Position numbers and translations under genes: made by a program. A stretch of 9,199 nucleotides of DNA from the NCBI GenBank assembly GCA_964505295.1, contig CAZDHR010000294.1:1-9199 (forward strand). Direction: 5' to 3'. The stretch comes from DATKZH01 sp964505295. Its GTDB lineage: Bacteria > Planctomycetota > Planctomycetia > Pirellulales > Thermoguttaceae. Below are positions 6,337 to 9,199 of this stretch, piece after piece (position 1 is the first letter of the stretch; every line of letters starts with the position of its first letter). The notes under the pieces are model-generated. The model did not search any database, was not told the DNA's origin, and was given only the letters and a program-made list of their open reading frames with translations.

Positions 6337-6738
6337 TCACGCGGGCCTGCGTCGCTCCGCCTGGCGCCACTTCGCCCAGAAGACGACGCTGCCGAAGATC
6401 ACGGAGGCGAAGCCGCCGATCTCGACGCCCCAGATCGAGCCGCCGACCCAGGCGTACCGGAGCATCGCGCCGGTCGCCTCGGGCACGTGGCGGAAGGTGT
6501 GGCGGAAGAACTCGGGGCTGAGCGTTGCCAGCCCGATTGCCGTCAGGCCGCCGACGGCCCAGCAAGCGGCCGCGCAGGCGACGATTCCCAGCACGTACGC
6601 CAGGCCGTGTCCATAGGGACATCGCACCTGGGAGACCAGCCCCACGACGAGCGTGAAGATCAGCGCGCGCCGGCCCGCCAAGTCCTTAGGCTCCCTTCGG
6701 GCCCGGTTACAACGCCAATCGGACCGAAATGTAAACAT
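6337..6738 (-). CDS. Small multi-pass membrane protein, unknown function
   Basis: A 133-residue protein I do not recognise. It has hydrophobic segments at about 25-39, 44-74 (long enough for one long or two short spans) and 94-122, with Arg/Lys-rich ends (residues 5-24 and 123-131). The connecting loop SPEFFRHTFRHVPEATG (74-90) carries two His and acidic residues. This frame is chosen because the alternative minus frame over the same DNA is Arg-rich with no hydrophobic pattern. The start ATG at 6738 has only a weak AGGGG upstream, so the true start could differ. It lies 50 nt downstream of the GH42-like remnant on the same strand. No function is proposed. Confidence 0.6.
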   Translation of the reverse strand: MFTFRSDWRCNRARREPKDLAGRRALIFTLVVGLVSQVRCPYGHGLAYVLGIVACAAACWAVGGLTAIGLATLSPEFFRHTFRHVPEATGAMLRYAWVGGSIWGVEIGGFASVIFGSVVFWAKWRQAERRRPA

Positions 6739-6788
6739 TCGTCCAACCCCTCAGGGCGCGGGAAGTCCTTGTCTGGTTTGCCTTTCAG

Positions 6789-7580
6789 TCACTCGCCCCG
6801 GAGCCGGGCGACGAGCGCTTCTTGCGATTTCAGACGCAGCTCGGGTTGAAATCGACCCTGCCAGGGGGCCCACTCGCCGTCGGGACCGAGGAGATATGCC
6901 TCCGCAGGGGGGTGGGCGAGAGAGGGGCGTTCCGGCAGCTTAACCGTGCGCTCGCGGTTGTCCCAATTGATCGCCAACAGCAGCAGCTCGCCGCGGCGGT
7001 TCGTCGAGAGGCCGACTTCCACGTCGTCCCCTTCGGGCAGGCGGTCGGCCAAGAGCGGTCTGCCGACCGGCGGCGGGGCCTCGCCCCGAATCGCGGCGAG
7101 AACGCGCGCCGCCTCCGCGTCGATGGGCGAGGGCAGGATCCGCTCGGTCCGCGTCCGCTTCTCGTTCTCGCGACTGGCGGGGAGACGCTCCAGCGCCTTC
7201 GGCGGCACGAACGCCGCCTGCTTCGCCCCGATCAGCCCTGCGAGCGCCGGGCACTTGTGGGGTGTTCCGTCCTCATCGAGCGGGCCGTCCGTGCCGAACA
7301 CGACCACGCGCTTGCCCTCGCGAGCCAGTCGCTCCAGCAGAGCGGCCTTCTCCGGATCGACCGCCAGCGGGAACGGCACGAGGATCACAGGGTGGTCGAC
7401 CAGCTCGTCCGGGCGCACGCTTTCCAAGTAGTAGACGGTCGCGGGAACGCCGGTGCGGAAGAGCAGATAGACAAGCTCCTTCTGGACGATCGAGGCGTAG
7501 CGCGGATCGGTGACGCCGCGCGTGTCGAAAGGAGTCCCAGACCGATCAAACGCGTGGCGAGATGAGTCGTCAAGAGTCAA
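6789..7580 (-). pseudogene. C-terminal remnant of a GH42-like glycoside hydrolase
   Basis: The minus frame ending at 6789 encodes about 263 residues. They resemble the middle (trimerisation, glutamine-amidotransferase-like) and C-terminal beta domains of GH42-type proteins: LVYLLFRTGVPATVYYLES, then VILVPFPLAVD, then LAREGKRVVVFG, ending in a beta-sandwich-like LLLLAINWDNRERTV region. The N-terminal catalytic barrel is absent: upstream in this frame is only the GH130 C-terminus read out of frame. There is no internal Met. The only plausible start is TTG at 7580, overlapping the GH130 stop as TTGA, with AGGG a few bases upstream. Either it is a truncated leftover of a larger gene, which I favour, or a small non-catalytic protein translated by coupling. 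The coding frame itself is intact, with no internal stops. The GH42 assignment is from pattern memory and is moderate. Confidence 0.55.
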
Positions 7581-7617
7581 GAGTCGACCCTGCTGCCCCC
7601 TGCTGCCCCTGCTGCCC
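7570..7617. repeat. Tandem repeats at the GH130 / GH42-remnant junction
   Basis: TCAAGAG occurs twice in tandem (7570-7576 and 7577-7583). CTGCTGCCC occurs three times (7590-7598, 7600-7608, 7609-7617), with one extra C between the first two. On the coding strand these read as GGGCAGCAG units and encode the Ala/Gly-rich GH130 tail. They sit exactly at the breakpoint where the GH42-like frame begins. Confidence 0.7.
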
Positions 7618-8524
7618 GCTCGCCCGCTGCCAGATCGACGACTTCCTCCAGAGGAGCCTCGGCCACGCCGATGCACGTGTCGGCTGCCCCGTAATACATC
7701 TTCAGCGTGCCGTCCGGTTCCAGAACATGGCCGCAGGGGAAGACCACATTGGGAACGTCACCGGTGCGCTCGTACATCTCTTCGGGGCCGAAGATGAAGT
7801 GCGGCGCGTATCCCAGCACACGCTGGGGATCTTCCAGGTCCAGCAAGGCGGCCCCGATACGGTACAACCGCCCCCCGGCAGTCACACGCACGCCATGGTA
7901 AAGCAGCAGCCAGCCGCGCTCGGTTCGGATCGGCGACGTACAGGCGCCGAGCTTGGAATTCCCCCAGCCGGCCTGGGGCGATAGAATCGCCCGGGCGCGG
8001 CCCCAGTGCATCAAGTCAGGCGAATAGGTAATCCAGATCGAGTCGCCCGGCCGATCCAGCATCACATAGTCGCCCGCGATCCGATCCGGAAAGAGGACCC
8101 CGTCCTTGTTGTCGACCTCCGTGGCCAGCCCGATACGCTCGAACCGCTTGAAATCAGATGTGCGCCCCAGCGCGATGCGGGGACCGTAGGGGCCGTAGGC
8201 GGTGTAGACGATGTAATAGAAGTCGCCGACCTGAGTGATACGCGGGTCCTCCACGCCGTACCGCTCAAAGGGTTCGTAGTAGGCGTCTTCGCTGGGCGTA
8301 ATCCACGGCTTCTCCTCGACACGGAACTGGTAGCCGTCATCGGAGAAAGCCAGCGTGAGATGGCTGCGACCGCTCAGCCCTTCCACTCGCAGCAGCAGCA
8401 CGTATCGGTCCCTAAACCGGCACGCCCCGGCGTTAAAGACCGTACTGCACGAGTAAGGGATATCGTCGGCAGTCAGGATTGGGTTTTTCTCGTAGCGAAT
8501 GAACGGAAGGCTGGATCTGGTCAC
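7577..8524 (-). CDS. GH130-family glycoside phosphorylase/hydrolase
   Basis: A 315-residue five-bladed beta-propeller enzyme of family GH130. Visible landmarks are NPIL (14-17), FNAGACRF (30-37), LLLRVEG with Arg46, GVEDPRIT with the catalytic general acid Asp93, SKLGACTSPI with Lys191, GWLLLYHGV with His210, and MYYGAADTCIGVAEA (276-290). Known members phosphorolyse beta-mannosidic oligosaccharides, releasing a mannose 1-phosphate; some relatives are hydrolases. Basic residues such as Arg46, Lys191 and His210 sit where phosphorylases bind phosphate, which favours phosphorolysis, but the exact linkage cannot be told. It starts with GTG at 8524, overlapping the glycosyltransferase stop as GTGA, with GAGGAG eight bases upstream. 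No signal peptide, so cytoplasmic. The last 15 or so residues are repeat-encoded Ala/Gly-rich tail. Confidence 0.92.
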   Translation of the reverse strand: MTRSSLPFIRYEKNPILTADDIPYSCSTVFNAGACRFRDRYVLLLRVEGLSGRSHLTLAFSDDGYQFRVEEKPWITPSEDAYYEPFERYGVEDPRITQVGDFYYIVYTAYGPYGPRIALGRTSDFKRFERIGLATEVDNKDGVLFPDRIAGDYVMLDRPGDSIWITYSPDLMHWGRARAILSPQAGWGNSKLGACTSPIRTERGWLLLYHGVRVTAGGRLYRIGAALLDLEDPQRVLGYAPHFIFGPEEMYERTGDVPNVVFPCGHVLEPDGTLKMYYGAADTCIGVAEAPLEEVVDLAAGERAAGAAGGSRVDS

Positions 8525-9199
8525 GGCCTATTCTCCTCGGGAAAGTACACGTAGCGTCCCTTGCCGTAAGGAACCGTTACCACCCCACGGTACACCTCCA
8601 AGTGCTTTCTCGCGATGTGGCTCCACCCAGCCCTCTGGCGGACGTATTTGTCAATGTTGTCTTGCAGCCCGCGCCGCAGTTCCCCGTCGTTGAGCACTTT
8701 CAGGATGGCGGCGACGTAGTCCTCGTCTTTCTCGCAGACCAGCCCTCCACCGCTGCGTTCCATCAATACCCGGAAGCCCGGTAGAGGGGACACCACCACC
8801 GGACACCGCACTGCGAAACAGTGCGCGAGTATGCCGCTTTGCGATCCCTTCTCGTAGGGGAGAACAACGCAATCGGCGGCCGACAGGATCGTGTCAAATG
8901 TGTGCTGAGGAAACTGTCCCCGCAGGAACACGATGCGGTCCACTTCCGGCAACTGATTCAACTGTGTGAACAGGTTCCGCTGGTAGCCTCGCGCCTCGAT
9001 ACCCCGAACTTTCCCCGCCATCAAGAGCACGACATCGCCATCACGACGGCAAATCTCCGGGAAGAAATCCAGCACCCTGTGGAAACCCTTGCTGCGGCGG
9101 AAGTATCCGCACAACATTACCACCTTCTTGCCTTCCAGATCCAGCTTGGCCTTGGCGTCCGGCACGCGTTTGACTTCCCGCACGCCGTGTTCGATGACG
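8521..9199 (-). CDS. GT4-type glycosyltransferase, C-terminal part (5' end beyond window)
   Basis: The reading frame enters from the right edge, so the N-terminal acceptor domain is missing; about 226 residues are present. It begins VIEHGVREVKRVPDA, the interdomain VxxHGV stretch, followed by KKVVMLCGYFRRSKGFHRVLD, the classic G-x-x-x-x-KG motif of the donor-binding Rossmann domain. VVLLMAGKVRG and VFLRGQFP come next. The SAADCVVLPYEKGSQSGILAHCFAVRCPVVVS block replaces the usual E-x-F-G-x-x-x-x-E nucleotide-sugar motif with a Gln-Ser version. Such enzymes transfer a sugar from a nucleotide-sugar to a growing glycan at the cytoplasmic side. A start inside the window (GTG at 9183) is unlikely because it would cut the conserved VIEHGV stretch. 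It overlaps the GH130 gene by four bases, so the two are surely cotranscribed. Confidence 0.88.
   Translation of the reverse strand, partial: VIEHGVREVKRVPDAKAKLDLEGKKVVMLCGYFRRSKGFHRVLDFFPEICRRDGDVVLLMAGKVRGIEARGYQRNLFTQLNQLPEVDRIVFLRGQFPQHTFDTILSAADCVVLPYEKGSQSGILAHCFAVRCPVVVSPLPGFRVLMERSGGGLVCEKDEDYVAAILKVLNDGELRRGLQDNIDKYVRQRAGWSHIARKHLEVYRGVVTVPYGKGRYVYFPEENRP

Noticed and set aside
6236..6340. Open tail in a second minus frame after the membrane protein stop, ending just before the protease
   Set aside because: It could hint at a frameshifted extension of the membrane protein, but it has no start of its own outside that gene and the DNA carries a promoter for the protease instead.
7570..7617. 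CRISPR array
   Set aside because: The units are 7-9 bp direct tandem repeats with no spacers and lie within coding sequence.

Overview
This 9.2 kb window comes from a GC-rich bacterial chromosome. The gene mix is a neutral-ceramidase-like hydrolase, a Gfo/Idh/MocA oxidoreductase, a DegT-type aminotransferase, a small clan AA aspartic protease, a GH130 enzyme and a VapBC pair. With short GC-rich repeats between genes, this best fits a planctomycete, or a related member of the PVC group. That assignment is inference from gene content; there is no rRNA or other phylogenetic marker here.

Layout, left to right. (1) 1-1623, minus strand: a vapB-vapC toxin-antitoxin pair (1623-932) and, downstream on the same strand, a nitrilase-superfamily amidohydrolase that runs off the left edge (849-1). 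(2) 1624-1864: a divergent intergenic region. It holds a near-consensus promoter for vapB placed so that the transcript would be leaderless, and GC-rich short palindromes in front of the rightward genes. (3) 1865-5763, plus strand: a three-gene cassette of DegT/DnrJ/EryC1/StrS aminotransferase, neutral/alkaline-ceramidase-like hydrolase and Gfo/Idh/MocA oxidoreductase. Spacers are 87 and 101 nt, and each carries a diverged copy of the same short element. (4) 5764-5865: a convergent gap with a compact inverted repeat. (5) 9199-5866, minus strand: a GT4-type glycosyltransferase running off the right edge, a GH130 phosphorylase/glycosidase joined to it by a GTGA overlap, a C-terminal-only remnant of a GH42-like protein, a small membrane protein, and a retropepsin-like protease with its own extended -10 promoter.

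How the genes may work together. The plus-strand cassette joins a PLP sugar aminotransferase, an NAD(P)-linked sugar or polyol dehydrogenase and a zinc amidase-like hydrolase. That set could make, modify or degrade an N-acylated amino-sugar or amino-polyol; the substrate cannot be read from sequence. The glycosyltransferase/GH130 pair points to glycan assembly or phosphorolytic turnover. The vapBC pair, the GH42 remnant and the repeats at gene ends suggest a region with some history of insertion, deletion and repeat-driven rearrangement. I see no CRISPR array, tRNA, rRNA, IS element or phage gene.
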